Below, in pieces: positions 6,144 to 14,161 of a DNA stretch of 40,042 nt. Source of the DNA: CAZVUW01 sp964629825. GTDB taxonomy: Bacteria; Actinomycetota; Nitriliruptoria; Euzebyales; Egibacteraceae. The DNA lies in assembly GCA_964629825.1 (NCBI GenBank), contig CAZVUW010000019.1:1-40042 (forward strand). Direction: 5' to 3'. The first letter of the stretch is position 1; every line of letters starts with the position of its first letter. The position numbers and the translations under genes were made by a program. The notes under the pieces are model-generated. The model worked only from the letters and a program-made list of their open reading frames with translations, did no database searches and had not been told where the DNA came from.

Positions 6144-9100
6144 TCAGCGGATCAGGCCGCTGAGCTCGGTCAGCACCGCGTCGGAGACCGCCGCCGTGCC
6201 GCCGTAGACGTAGGCCGTGAGGGTGTCACCCACGACCGACTCGAGGTAGGCGCGGGTGACGCCGCTCAGCCGCTGCGGCGGGGTCAGGAGCAACATCCCG
6301 CCGTGGCGGGCGATGTGGGCACCACCCGTGATGGCGTCGGGGAAGTTCATCCCCGTCGTGACGCCGACGACCGCGTCGTCCGTGCCGAAGGTCTTGGCGA
6401 CCTCGACAGCGGTTGCGAACCGGTCGGCGCCGTACACCGGCGTGGCGCTGCGGTAGGCGCGCGCGGCCGGCCCGCCGACGGCGTGCACCGTGCTGGGACG
6501 GTGCCGCTGGAGGTAGCCGCTGGTCGCACCGGCAGCCCGGTCTCCGGCGGTCAGCAGGACAGCGCTGCCGTTGCCTGCGGCGACCGCGCCGGCCGTCAGG
6601 GCGTCCGGGAAGTCCAGCCCGGTGGCGAGCAGCACCTTCTTCGGCGAGCCCAGCCCGTCCTCGGCGATCTTCACCGCCGTCTCGAAGCGGTTCCGGCCGT
6701 CGTAGCGGACCGTCCTGTAGCCGCGCTGCTTCAGCGCGGACTCGACGGCGGCGCTGAGCGCAGCCTCGCCACCGAGGAGGTGGACGGTGCCGCGGCGCCC
6801 GAGGACGCGATCGATCTCCGAGAGCACCCGGTCATCCAGGTGCGTCGGCGGGGTCAGCAGCAGCGGCCCGTTCGTCGCGCTGGCGAGCGCCGCGCCCGCC
6901 AGGGCGTCCGGGTACAGGTCGGAGCGGGCGAGCACGACCGCCTCGGCCGTCTCGAGGTCGCCGGCGGCGCCCGCGTCCCCGAAGGAGTCGCGGGAGATCG
7001 CGATCGCCGTGTCGACGCGGTCAGCGCCGTACAGGCGTGCGGTCATGACGCCCAGGACGTCCGGGTCCGGTCCGGGCTCGGGGTCCGGGTCCGGGTCCGG
7101 GTCGGGCTCCGGCGGCGGAGGCGGCGGGGCGACCCGGTAGACCTGGATCGTCACCGAGTGCTCACCGGTCACGCCGTCGCTGTCGGTCGCGGTGGCGGTG
7201 ATGCGGTGGATGCCCTCCGAGAGGCGGTCGGCGCCAATGGAGCCGCGCGGACCCGTGAAGATCCGGCCGTCGACATCGGAGGTCCACACGATCGAGCCGC
7301 TGACGTCGCCGTCCTCGTTGTCGAAGGCCTCCGCCTCCAGGACGACCTGCTGGACGCCGGAGTAGAAGGTCTCGTTGTCCGCCGGGCTGGAGATCACGAC
7401 CTCCGGGCCGCTGGCACCAACGGTGAACGGCGCCGACAGCACCCTGGTCAGGTTCAGGCCGTCGGTGGCCTGGACCTCGAACACGGCGTTGTCGCTCCCG
7501 GTGAGCTGGTCACGCGGCACCTCGATCTCGGTGCCGTCGAACGCCACCGCCAGCGTCTTCCAGGTGCTCCCGCCGTCAGGCGAGTAGCGGACGTGGAAGC
7601 GCAGCGGCCCACCGTCGGGGTCGCTCGCGGTCCAGGCGAAGCGGACCGTGTCACCGTCGTTGGTCGACCCCGGGGCGGGGTCCGTCGTCGCCACCGTCGG
7701 GGCGGTGGGCGAGCCGGTGACGCTGCCGATCACGGCGGCGCCGTGCAGGACCTCGACCTTGGCGACGGGCGTCGCCGGGGCCGGCACCGGGACGATGAAG
7801 TTGGCGGTCGGATCCCCGTCCGCGCCGCCCGCCGGCGGACGGCCGGCGTTGAGGTCGGGCTTGAACGACACCTCGGCGAGGGTCGCGTCGGAGCCGTCGA
7901 GCAGACGCAGCGTGTAGTCGCCCGGGTCGAAGGTCGGCACGTCGCCGTCCACCAGCGCCGGCGGGTCGATCATCGCGGACTCACCGGCCGCGCCGGGCTT
8001 GTCGATACGACCGGTGAAGATCAAGTGCGGGCCGGCGGTCGTGGCGACCCGGGCCAGCGGCTGCGGCTGCGACGCGAAGCGGGCGTTCAGCCCGTCACGC
8101 AGGAGCTTGTAGGTGTAGTCGGACGGCCACAGATCCTGGGGCGAGCCGATGTAGCAGTAGCCCATCAGGTCGAACGTCGCCCGCGAACCCTCCGGAGCCA
8201 CGACCGCGAGGTTCTTCACGTTGTTGCGCGCGAAGCGGGCGTCGATGCCCCACATCTGGTCGTCCTCGGCGGCACCGGGCTGGTGCAGCAGCGAGCGCGC
8301 GGTTCCGCCCACTGTCCCGAAGTAGGGGTAGGTGGGCGCGCTGCTGTCGGCCACCTCACCGCAGGGACCGGTCTTGACGCCGCCGGACACCGCGGCCCGG
8401 ACGCTGTGGTGGGCGCCCAAGGTGTGACCCACCTCGTGCGCGGCGACGTTGCGGAAGAAGCCCGGGTCATCGCGACCGGTGACGTCGTAGTCGAAGCCGG
8501 ACGAGACATCGCCGGGGATGCCGTTGGCCTGACCGCCTCCGCGCTTGCCGGACAGCTGCCCGTAGTAGAGCGTGTCGCAGAGCACGGGGAAGCACAGGTC
8601 GAGGAACCGCTGCATCGACAGGCGGCTGTTGACGTCGGCCAGGTGCGGAACGCCGTTGAACGCGGAGAACAGCTCGTCTTGGACCGAGATGCTCATGCTC
8701 GACACCGGGAGCGTCGTGCGGACGCGGTAACCGGTCTCGCGCAGGGCGGCGCGCGTGGGCTTCTTGGTGGTGCCGCTGTCCTTGTACGCGACGCCGACCA
8801 CCTTCAGCTCGGCGTCGGCGCCGGGCTGGAAGGTGACGGTCGCCTTGCAGTCCTTCGGCGTCGGGCCCGCCGCCTCCTCGCAGGTGACAGCGGTGCCGGC
8901 GCCGTCGAACTCGAGCTCTACCGTGCCGCTGCGCCAGGACACGGGCAGCACGAAGTTGAGGCTCGCCGTCAGGTCGTCACGACGGTCGGCGACCTCCTTC
9001 TCGGCGAGGACCGATCCGCCGGCGTTGGCGGCCGTCAGCGGGCTGCCGGGCAGCTCGACGCCGTTGCGTCGGCCGATGAGGCGCCCGTGGACGCGCTGCG

Positions 9101-9911
9101 GATCCTGACCGTCCTTCACCTGGACGAAGGCGCGGACGACGGTGGGCTTGTCCTCGACCAGCGGGACGGTGTTCTTCCAGCTCTGGATCGACTGGTTGAC
9201 CTCGAGGCCGGCCAGCTCGACGGGCTCGTTGACGCAGGCGCCGACGATCAGGCTGGCGAACTCCACGTTGTTGCGGGCGAGGGTGAAGGTGCCACCCCCG
9301 AAGACCGTGGGTGCGTAGTGGGACTGCAGCGACGGCCCGTTGCTCCCGTCGACGATGCCGATGACGGAGAACTTGTCGACCCCCGCCGACTGCGCGGCCG
9401 CGGCGGCGCCGCTGATCGCAGGGCCGGTGTTGGTGGTGCCGTCCGCGGACATGCACACCGACCAGTCCGCGTCGTTGCGACCGGCCGCGGTCAGGTGGGC
9501 GGTCGAGGTCTGCATCCCGACGCCGGGCCCGGTGAGGTCACCCATGCGCGGGACCGCCTGGACCTGGGCGATGACGCTGTTGAGGGTGGCCTCGCTGTCG
9601 AGGACCGTCAGCGGGACCTGGACGACGGCGTTCGTCGACCACTGCACCAGGCCGACGGCGATGGTGCCGTCGAGGGGGAACGCGGCGCGGTCCTGCAGGG
9701 CGGCGGTGATGCCGTCCTTCTGGAGCGCCCACTCGGCGTTGTCGATGCTTCCGGACCCGTCGACGGCGAACACGATGTCCTGCCGACCCTGGGCGGGTGG
9801 TGCTGACTGCCCCAGAGCGGCGGTCGGTAGGACCAGCACGAGGCTGGATGCGAGCACGGCCAGGGTTGCAAGGAGCGACCCCAGGCGTGCGCGCGAAGAA
9901 CGTAGGCGCAT
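6144..9911 (-). CDS. Secreted vWA / metzincin-type metalloprotease / cell-wall-binding (CWB2) surface protein
   Basis: A 1255-residue secreted protein. Residues 1-34 are a signal peptide ending ALGQ. A von Willebrand A domain follows (about 38-220) with the MIDAS-like FAVDGSGSIDNAEW. A middle domain contains HEVGHTLGAHH at 492-502, which fits the HExxHxxGxxH zinc site of metzincins, and a later FDLMGYC could be the Met-turn. Then come Fn3- or PKD-like beta domains (about 740-920), a Pro/Asp-rich linker (about 927-950), and three CWB2 repeats (RLYGADRVDTAIAISR, RYDGRNRFETAVKIAEDG, VYGADRFATAVEVAKTFG) that anchor proteins non-covalently to the wall. The start at 9911 was chosen because AAAGG lies correctly upstream; a GTG at 9947 would add 12 residues. 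The likely role is a cell-surface adhesin-protease. Substrate is unknown. Confidence 0.88.
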   Translation of the reverse strand: MRLRSSRARLGSLLATLAVLASSLVLVLPTAALGQSAPPAQGRQDIVFAVDGSGSIDNAEWALQKDGITAALQDRAAFPLDGTIAVGLVQWSTNAVVQVPLTVLDSEATLNSVIAQVQAVPRMGDLTGPGVGMQTSTAHLTAAGRNDADWSVCMSADGTTNTGPAISGAAAAAQSAGVDKFSVIGIVDGSNGPSLQSHYAPTVFGGGTFTLARNNVEFASLIVGACVNEPVELAGLEVNQSIQSWKNTVPLVEDKPTVVRAFVQVKDGQDPQRVHGRLIGRRNGVELPGSPLTAANAGGSVLAEKEVADRRDDLTASLNFVLPVSWRSGTVELEFDGAGTAVTCEEAAGPTPKDCKATVTFQPGADAELKVVGVAYKDSGTTKKPTRAALRETGYRVRTTLPVSSMSISVQDELFSAFNGVPHLADVNSRLSMQRFLDLCFPVLCDTLYYGQLSGKRGGGQANGIPGDVSSGFDYDVTGRDDPGFFRNVAAHEVGHTLGAHHSVRAAVSGGVKTGPCGEVADSSAPTYPYFGTVGGTARSLLHQPGAAEDDQMWGIDARFARNNVKNLAVVAPEGSRATFDLMGYCYIGSPQDLWPSDYTYKLLRDGLNARFASQPQPLARVATTAGPHLIFTGRIDKPGAAGESAMIDPPALVDGDVPTFDPGDYTLRLLDGSDATLAEVSFKPDLNAGRPPAGGADGDPTANFIVPVPAPATPVAKVEVLHGAAVIGSVTGSPTAPTVATTDPAPGSTNDGDTVRFAWTASDPDGGPLRFHVRYSPDGGSTWKTLAVAFDGTEIEVPRDQLTGSDNAVFEVQATDGLNLTRVLSAPFTVGASGPEVVISSPADNETFYSGVQQVVLEAEAFDNEDGDVSGSIVWTSDVDGRIFTGPRGSIGADRLSEGIHRITATATDSDGVTGEHSVTIQVYRVAPPPPPPEPDPDPDPDPEPGPDPDVLGVMTARLYGADRVDTAIAISRDSFGDAGAAGDLETAEAVVLARSDLYPDALAGAALASATNGPLLLTPPTHLDDRVLSEIDRVLGRRGTVHLLGGEAALSAAVESALKQRGYRTVRYDGRNRFETAVKIAEDGLGSPKKVLLATGLDFPDALTAGAVAAGNGSAVLLTAGDRAAGATSGYLQRHRPSTVHAVGGPAARAYRSATPVYGADRFATAVEVAKTFGTDDAVVGVTTGMNFPDAITGGAHIARHGGMLLLTPPQRLSGVTRAYLESVVGDTLTAYVYGGTAAVSDAVLTELSGLIR
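7059..7130 (-). repeat. Low-complexity GGGTCC repeat encoding a Pro/Asp-rich linker
   Basis: A short tandem run of GGGTCC-type hexamers encodes the PDPDPDPDPEPGPDPD linker between the beta domains and the CWB2 repeats of the surface protein. Copy number may vary by slippage. It is part of the gene and not a mobile element. Confidence 0.7.
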
Positions 9912-10015
9912 GCCAGATGCCTTTCGTAGTGGGTACCGCCTTCGCACGCGCCGGGGATGCTTCTCCCGTCAAGATCCCGTCTTCACCCCGGTGCGCGGGC
10001 TCACCCTAGGCGGCG

Positions 10016-10042
10016 TGACTAGACCCTCCAAGGACTGGTCAA
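10016..10042 (-). promoter_or_regulatory. Candidate promoter of the vWA/metzincin surface protein
   Basis: On the minus strand TTGACC (10042-10037) is followed 15 bases later by TAGTCA (10021-10016). About 105 bases of leader precede the ATG at 9911. The leader holds GCGCCGGGG/CCCCGGTGCGC-type complementary arms (9948-9956 and 9986-9996) that could form a hairpin. I tried known riboswitch consensus patterns and none fitted well. Confidence 0.35.
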
Positions 10043-10102
10043 TTCAGACCTGTCACCGAAGACGGCGAAGCTGCGCTTAACGGCGCGACCGCGGGGCCGT
10101 GC

Positions 10103-11002
10103 TCAGCGCACGTGCGTGACATCGCCGGCCGACACCTCGACGGCCCTGCCGTCCTCGGTTCGGACCAGCAGCGCGCCGCTCGACGTCACCGCCTCCGCCA
10201 CCCCGGAGAGCGGCTCGGCCGAGGGCCGCCGCGCCGTGATCGCCCGGCCGATCGTCGAGCAGCGCGCCCTGTAGTCGTCGAGGAAGGCGGTCGGCCGTTG
10301 GCACCAGTCCAGGTAGCGGTCGCAGAAGATGCCGAGCAGATCTTCCAGCAGTCGCCAGCGCGCCGCGCTCGGCTCGCGGAGGTCTCCCACCTCGGCCAGG
10401 GAGGTCGCCACGTCCGCGATGTCGGCGGGGGGATCCGCCCCGCGCCAGTCGACGTTGCAGCCGATCCCCACCACCGCCGAGCCCGCCGAGGCCTCGACCA
10501 GGATCCCGGCGACCTTGCGCCAGGGACCCCCGCCGCCCACCGGGGCAGGATGGTCGGTTGAATGTTGTTCTTGGCGCATATGTCCGCCAAGAACAACATC
10601 CTGGCGGGGGCGGCCGGCCGCTGGGCGAGCGAGCAGGTCGTTGGGCCACTTGAGGGTGAGCTCGGCCCCCGCGACGGAGCGCTCGGCGGCCTCGATCAGG
10701 GCCATGCCCGCCAGAAGGGCCAGCAGCGGCAGCGAGCGCGGCTCGACGGCCGGGCGCAGGACCAGGGAGACCAGCAGAGAGGAGCCGGGGGCCGCGCTCC
10801 AGGCACGGCCCGCCCGCCCGCGGCCGGCGGTCTGGACATCCGCGGCGACGACCGCCACCTCCGGCGCTCCCGCAGCGGCGAGCTCGGCGCCGCGGCGGTT
10901 GGTGGAGTCGATCACCTCATGCCACTCGAAGCTGACCACCGGTGACGGCCCCTCCACCAGGGACCGGACCAGGTCGCGCGGCGGGCCTGCTTCAGACGTC
11001 AC
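10103..11002 (-). CDS. birA: Biotin--[acetyl-CoA-carboxylase] ligase carrying a palindromic insertion
   Basis: This 299-residue enzyme activates biotin to biotinyl-AMP and attaches it to the lysine of BCCP domains. It shows the biotin/ATP loop GRGRAG (60-65), KWPND (118-122), RKVAGILVE (162-170) and VVGIGCNVDW, and a C-terminal BPL_C domain. There is no N-terminal helix-turn-helix, so it is the monofunctional type and not a repressor. The oddity is a segment of about 37 residues between KWPNDLL and RKVAGILVE where most family members have only a handful. Residues 135-147 (DVVLGGHMRQEQH) are encoded by a 38-bp palindrome that occurs again at 16244. The frame stays open through the insertion, so the enzyme is probably functional, with an added surface loop. 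Its partners, the BCCP gene and accD, are close by. The start is GTG at 11002. Confidence 0.92.
   Translation of the reverse strand: MTSEAGPPRDLVRSLVEGPSPVVSFEWHEVIDSTNRRGAELAAAGAPEVAVVAADVQTAGRGRAGRAWSAAPGSSLLVSLVLRPAVEPRSLPLLALLAGMALIEAAERSVAGAELTLKWPNDLLARPAAGRPRQDVVLGGHMRQEQHSTDHPAPVGGGGPWRKVAGILVEASAGSAVVGIGCNVDWRGADPPADIADVATSLAEVGDLREPSAARWRLLEDLLGIFCDRYLDWCQRPTAFLDDYRARCSTIGRAITARRPSAEPLSGVAEAVTSSGALLVRTEDGRAVEVSAGDVTHVR
10562..10599. repeat. 38-bp palindromic repeat element, copy 1 (inside birA)
   Basis: Arms ATGTTGTTCTTGGCGCATA and TGTCCGCCAAGAACAACAT pair with two mismatches near the centre. The same element occurs as a perfect palindrome at 16244-16281. Here it lies within birA and is translated in frame. 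It resembles in behaviour the coding palindromic elements known from Rickettsia, though the sequence is unrelated as far as I can tell. Confidence 0.9.
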
Positions 11003-11042
11003 GGGGGCAGTCTGGCATACGGCCGGGGCGGCCTGGATGGGC

Positions 11043-11048
11043 TAGCCT
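11043..11048 (+). promoter_or_regulatory. Candidate -10 element of a leaderless promoter for the membrane protein at 11058
   Basis: TAGCCT is followed by nine bases (TCCCTCCCG) and then ATG. The pattern matches the one at 571-576 on the other strand. No Shine-Dalgarno site is present, which fits leaderless transcription. Confidence 0.4.
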
Positions 11049-11057
11049 TCCCTCCCG

Positions 11058-11765
11058 ATGGCTTCGACCAGCGCTGAGAACCGCACCAGGCGCGCGGCGG
11101 CGCGCAGGCTGCTCGTGGTCGGCGGGCTGCTGCTCGCCGCGATGATCGCGCTGTCGCTGTGGGCGCGCGCGGCGATCCCTCCCGGACAGGAGGTCGTGCT
11201 GCACCGCGGCCTCGACGGCGAGCCGACCCGCACCGGCGAGGTGGGTGTCCTGCTGTGGGTGCTGCCCGTCGTGACCCTGCCCATGCTCGGGGTGCTGGCG
11301 GCGACCGTACGCGCCGGCGGGAACCGGATGTGGGAGCCGCCGGGCTCCGACGCCCGGCCGGAGCGGCCCATGGCGCAGGCGTGGTTCGGCATCGGCATCG
11401 TCGCGCTGCTGGCCAGCCTCCACGCCATGTTCCTCGCCGACGCCACCGGGCTCATCGAGTCGCCCGTCGTCGCCCTGCTGGTGCTGATGGGCGCCTGGTC
11501 GGCGCTGTTCGGCCTGTCGCTGGCCAGCGAGCGCAGCGGCGAGGCCGTCCTCCAGATGAGCGTCAACTTCCCGCGTCCGGCGTCGCCGTCGGCCCGTCGA
11601 CGGCTCCGGCGCACCATGGGCTTCAGCTTCCTCGCGACCGGCGCGGTCACAGCCGGCGCGGCGCTGACCGGCACCGTCGCGGTGGCCACGCTCGCCCTGC
11701 TGGTGGGCCTGCTCGCAAGCTGTGCCGCCGGTCTGGCAGTCTCGGGGGCGCACGCGGCTCGCTGA
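11058..11765 (+). CDS. Predicted multi-pass membrane protein, unknown function
   Basis: A 235-residue protein with about five hydrophobic helices: residues 18-36 (LLVVGGLLLAAMIALSLW), 63-82, 108-127, 133-152 and 190-230. The loop after the first helix, ARAAIPPGQEVVLHRGLDG, faintly recalls the DUF1648 segment of SdpI-like membrane proteins (a Pro, then His, then Gly pattern), but the match is weak and I would not name it. It lies between the divergent birA and the downstream accD. It could share a transcript with accD, since only 42 bases separate them and a ribosome-binding site precedes accD. Any link to carboxylase function is only positional. Confidence 0.75.
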   Translation: MASTSAENRTRRAAARRLLVVGGLLLAAMIALSLWARAAIPPGQEVVLHRGLDGEPTRTGEVGVLLWVLPVVTLPMLGVLAATVRAGGNRMWEPPGSDARPERPMAQAWFGIGIVALLASLHAMFLADATGLIESPVVALLVLMGAWSALFGLSLASERSGEAVLQMSVNFPRPASPSARRRLRRTMGFSFLATGAVTAGAALTGTVAVATLALLVGLLASCAAGLAVSGAHAAR

Positions 11766-11807
11766 GCCCTCGCAGTCCTCACCTCGTGCGCAACCGGAGG
11801 CCCATCC

Positions 11808-13406
11808 GTGACCGATACAACCGACGCTGCCGCCGAGCCGACGCCGGCGGCACCCAGGACCACGGCGGAGAAGCTCGCCGAGCTCCGTCGCCGCGTCGAG
11901 GAGGCCGAGCACGCCGGCTCCGCCCGAGCGGTCGAGAAGCAGCACGCGAAGGGCAAGCTCACCGCGCGCGAGCGGCTCGCCCTGCTGCTCGACGAGGGCT
12001 CGTTCGTCGAGCTGGACCGTCTGGCGGTGCACCGCGCATCGGGTTTCGGCCTGGAGGACAAGCGCATCCCCGGTGATGGGGTCGTGACCGGGTGGGGCAC
12101 GATCGAGGGCCGCCGCGTGTGCGTCTTCAGCCAGGACTTCACGGTCTTCGGCGGCTCCCTCGGCGAGGTCTTCGCCGAGAAGATCGTCAAGGTCATGGAC
12201 CTGTCGATGCGCATGGGCGTGCCGGTGATCGGCATCAACGACTCCGGCGGCGCGCGCATCCAGGAGGGCGTCGTGGCGCTCGGCGGCTACGGCGACATCT
12301 TCTACCGGAACGTCCAGGCCTCGGGCGTCGTGCCGCAGATCTCGGCGATCATGGGCCCCTGCGCCGGTGGCGCCGTCTACTCCCCCGCCATGACCGACTT
12401 CGTGTTCATGGTCGCCGGCACCTCGCACATGTTCATCACGGGGCCGGAGGTCATCAAGGCCGTCACCGGCGAGGACGTCACGTTCGAGGCCCTCGGCGGA
12501 GCGGAGAGCCACAGCACCCGCTCGGGGGTCGCGCACTTCGCCGTCCCCGACGAGGAGAGCTGCATCCTCGGGATCAAGGACCTGCTGTCGTTCCTGCCCT
12601 CGAACAACCTCGAGGAGCCGCCGCGGCTCGAGCCCACCGATGACCCCGATCGGGCCGACCCAGACCTGAACACCTTGATGCCGGATAGCCCCAACGTCCC
12701 CTATGACATGCGCGAGGTGATCACCCGCGTCATGGACGACGGGGACTTCCTCGAGGTGCAGCCGCACTGGGCCGAGAACATCGTGATCGGCTTCGCGCGC
12801 CTCGACGGGCACCCGGTCGGCGTGGTCGCCAACCAGCCGAGGACGCTGGCGGGCGTGCTCGATAACGCCAGCTCGCAGAAGGCCGGCCGGTTCGTCCGCA
12901 CCTGCGACGCCTTCAACATCCCGATCGTGACCTTCGTGGACGTGCCGGGGTTCATGCCCGGCACCTCCCAGGAGTGGGGCGGGATCATCCGCCACGGCGC
13001 CAAGCTGCTCTACGCCTACTGCGAGGCCACCGTCCCGAAGCTGACCGTCATCACGCGCAAGGCCTACGGCGGCGCCTACGACGTCATGGGCTCAAAGCAC
13101 GTCGGCGCGGATGTCAACCTCGCCTGGCCGACGGCCGAGATCGCGGTCATGGGCGCGCAGGGCGCGGTCAACATCCTGTACCGCAACCAGATCGCCCAGG
13201 CCGAGGACCCTGAGGCGGCCCGCGCCGAGCGCATCGCCCACTACGAGCAGGCCCTTGCCAACCCGTGGAAGGCGGCCGAGCGCGGGTATGTGGACGACGT
13301 CATCGAGCCGGCGCAGACCCGCCCGCAGCTGATCAAGGCGCTGCGCTTCGCGAGCAGCAAGCGGGTGGTCCGCCCGCCGCGCAAGCACGGAAACATCCCG
13401 CTGTGA
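11808..13406 (+). CDS. pccB: Acyl-CoA carboxylase carboxyltransferase (propionyl-CoA type) beta subunit
   Basis: A 532-residue carboxyltransferase that moves CO2 from carboxybiotin to propionyl-CoA or acetyl-CoA. It shows AKGKLTARERLALLLDEGSF near the N-terminus, then GFGLEDKRIPGDGVVTGWG and GINDSGGARIQEGV, and oxyanion-forming glycines in MGPCAGGAVYSPA. The C-terminal half has FVDVPGFMPGTSQEW and ITRKAYGGAYDVMGSKH. Asp425 in AYDVM corresponds by motif to the Asp that favours propionyl-CoA in studied actinobacterial PccB/AccD5 enzymes; I infer propionyl preference from this. The GTG start has CGGAGG seven bases upstream. Its stop overlaps the start of the small epsilon subunit as GTGA. The biotin-bearing partner is probably the alpha subunit at 14421. 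Length is typical for the family. Confidence 0.94.
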   Translation: MTDTTDAAAEPTPAAPRTTAEKLAELRRRVEEAEHAGSARAVEKQHAKGKLTARERLALLLDEGSFVELDRLAVHRASGFGLEDKRIPGDGVVTGWGTIEGRRVCVFSQDFTVFGGSLGEVFAEKIVKVMDLSMRMGVPVIGINDSGGARIQEGVVALGGYGDIFYRNVQASGVVPQISAIMGPCAGGAVYSPAMTDFVFMVAGTSHMFITGPEVIKAVTGEDVTFEALGGAESHSTRSGVAHFAVPDEESCILGIKDLLSFLPSNNLEEPPRLEPTDDPDRADPDLNTLMPDSPNVPYDMREVITRVMDDGDFLEVQPHWAENIVIGFARLDGHPVGVVANQPRTLAGVLDNASSQKAGRFVRTCDAFNIPIVTFVDVPGFMPGTSQEWGGIIRHGAKLLYAYCEATVPKLTVITRKAYGGAYDVMGSKHVGADVNLAWPTAEIAVMGAQGAVNILYRNQIAQAEDPEAARAERIAHYEQALANPWKAAERGYVDDVIEPAQTRPQLIKALRFASSKRVVRPPRKHGNIPL

Positions 13407-13663
13407 TCGACCTCAGCGGCAGCTCGGATGGAGGTGGCGGCGTGCTGACCGACGGCACACGGGTGGTGATCCGCTCCGGAGCGGCCACGCCGGAGCAGCT
13501 CGCGGCGCTGCTCGTGGCCCTCGACACGGCCACGGCCCGCACCGCGCCGGCGGTCGACACCACACCCCCCTGGCGCGCGGCCGCGCTGCGGGAGGCGGCC
13601 ACCCATCCCAGGATCAGCAGCCGCTCGGAGCTGGTCGGCCGCTCCTGGGGCGGCTGGCTCTAG
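13403..13663 (+). CDS. accE: Acyl-CoA carboxylase epsilon subunit
   Basis: An 86-residue protein translated from a GTG that overlaps the pccB stop as GTGA. Its core, RVVIRSGAATPEQLAALLVAL, matches the short actinobacterial ACC-epsilon pattern (R-V-x-G-x-A-T-x-E-x-x-A-L), and it ends near a Trp-rich SWGGWL. These subunits bind carboxyltransferase subunits and raise complex activity in Streptomyces and Mycobacterium. An internal GTG at 13442 would give a shorter 73-residue form beginning just before the core; the overlap favours 13403, but the shorter form is possible. It would form one complex with pccB and the alpha subunit at 14421. Confidence 0.85.
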   Translation: MIDLSGSSDGGGGVLTDGTRVVIRSGAATPEQLAALLVALDTATARTAPAVDTTPPWRAAALREAATHPRISSRSELVGRSWGGWL

Positions 13664-13675
13664 GTGTGGAAAGGA

Positions 13676-13707
13676 GAGGCGGTGGGGCGCTCAGCCACCA
13701 CCGCCTC
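13676..13707. terminator. Hairpin terminator between accE and the cupredoxin gene
   Basis: GAGGCGGTGG (13676-13685) pairs perfectly with CCACCGCCTC (13698-13707) across a 12-base loop. It sits between convergent stops at 13663 (plus) and 13727 (minus), so it can serve both. Confidence 0.65.
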
Positions 13708-13726
13708 CGCAAGGCCTGCCGAGCCG

Positions 13727-14161
13727 TCACTGGACGGTGACGGTCTCCTCCATCGTGTTCCGGTGGCCCGGGATGCTGCAGTAGAAGGTGTAGGTGCCCG
13801 CCTCGAGCGTGATCGTGGCGGTCGCGGTCTCGCCGCCATCGGTCGCGACGACGGTCTGGTCGCCGAGCTCGGCGATGGTGATGTCGTGCGGCAGGTTGGC
13901 CCCGGAGCCGTCGAGCGTCAGCGCGATCGGCGTGTCCGCGGGCAGCTCGGTGACGGCCTCGGCGAATTCGACGTCGACCGCAACCCAGGTCACGGGCTCG
14001 CCCTCGGCCTGGCCACCGCCGTCGCCGCCCTCCTCGGGCGCCTCGGTGCGAGCGTCGGCCGGCACCTGGTCCTGCGCGGTGATCTCAGGCTCCTGCGCGG
14101 TGCAGGCGCCGAGCGCCAGCACGGCTAGCACGGCGAGCACCGTCCTGAACATGCGGTACAT
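13727..14161 (-). CDS. Cupredoxin-domain (plastocyanin-like) lipoprotein
   Basis: A 144-residue lipoprotein. MYRMFRTVLAVLAVLALGAC gives a lipobox with Cys20, then an acidic Gly-rich linker runs to about residue 54. The cupredoxin domain follows. The type-1 copper ligand set is complete: His92 in LPHDI, Cys128 and His133 in YCSIPGH, and Met137 in NTMEE. It should therefore bind copper on the outer face of the membrane and carry electrons or handle copper. GAGGAG lies upstream of the ATG at 14161; a second ATG three codons in is also possible. It lies opposite in strand to the carboxylase genes around it and is flanked by a shared terminator, so it is likely an independent unit. Its partner redox protein is not in the window. 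Confidence 0.88.
   Translation of the reverse strand: MYRMFRTVLAVLAVLALGACTAQEPEITAQDQVPADARTEAPEEGGDGGGQAEGEPVTWVAVDVEFAEAVTELPADTPIALTLDGSGANLPHDITIAELGDQTVVATDGGETATATITLEAGTYTFYCSIPGHRNTMEETVTVQ

Noticed and set aside
6303..9806. 1167-codon open frame on the plus strand
   Set aside because: It lies opposite the vWA/metzincin gene, is Arg/Gly/Val-rich low-complexity, and has no recognisable domain. It is a high-GC shadow frame.
9912..10102. Possible c-di-AMP (ydaO-type) riboswitch before the surface protein gene
   Set aside because: GGGGTGAAG is reminiscent, but the other conserved segments of that RNA are missing.
10103..11002. birA as a pseudogene because of the insertion
   Set aside because: The frame stays open through the palindrome and all catalytic motifs are present.
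10992..12995. 667-codon open frame on the minus strand
   Set aside because: Antisense of pccB and the membrane protein gene; no motifs.
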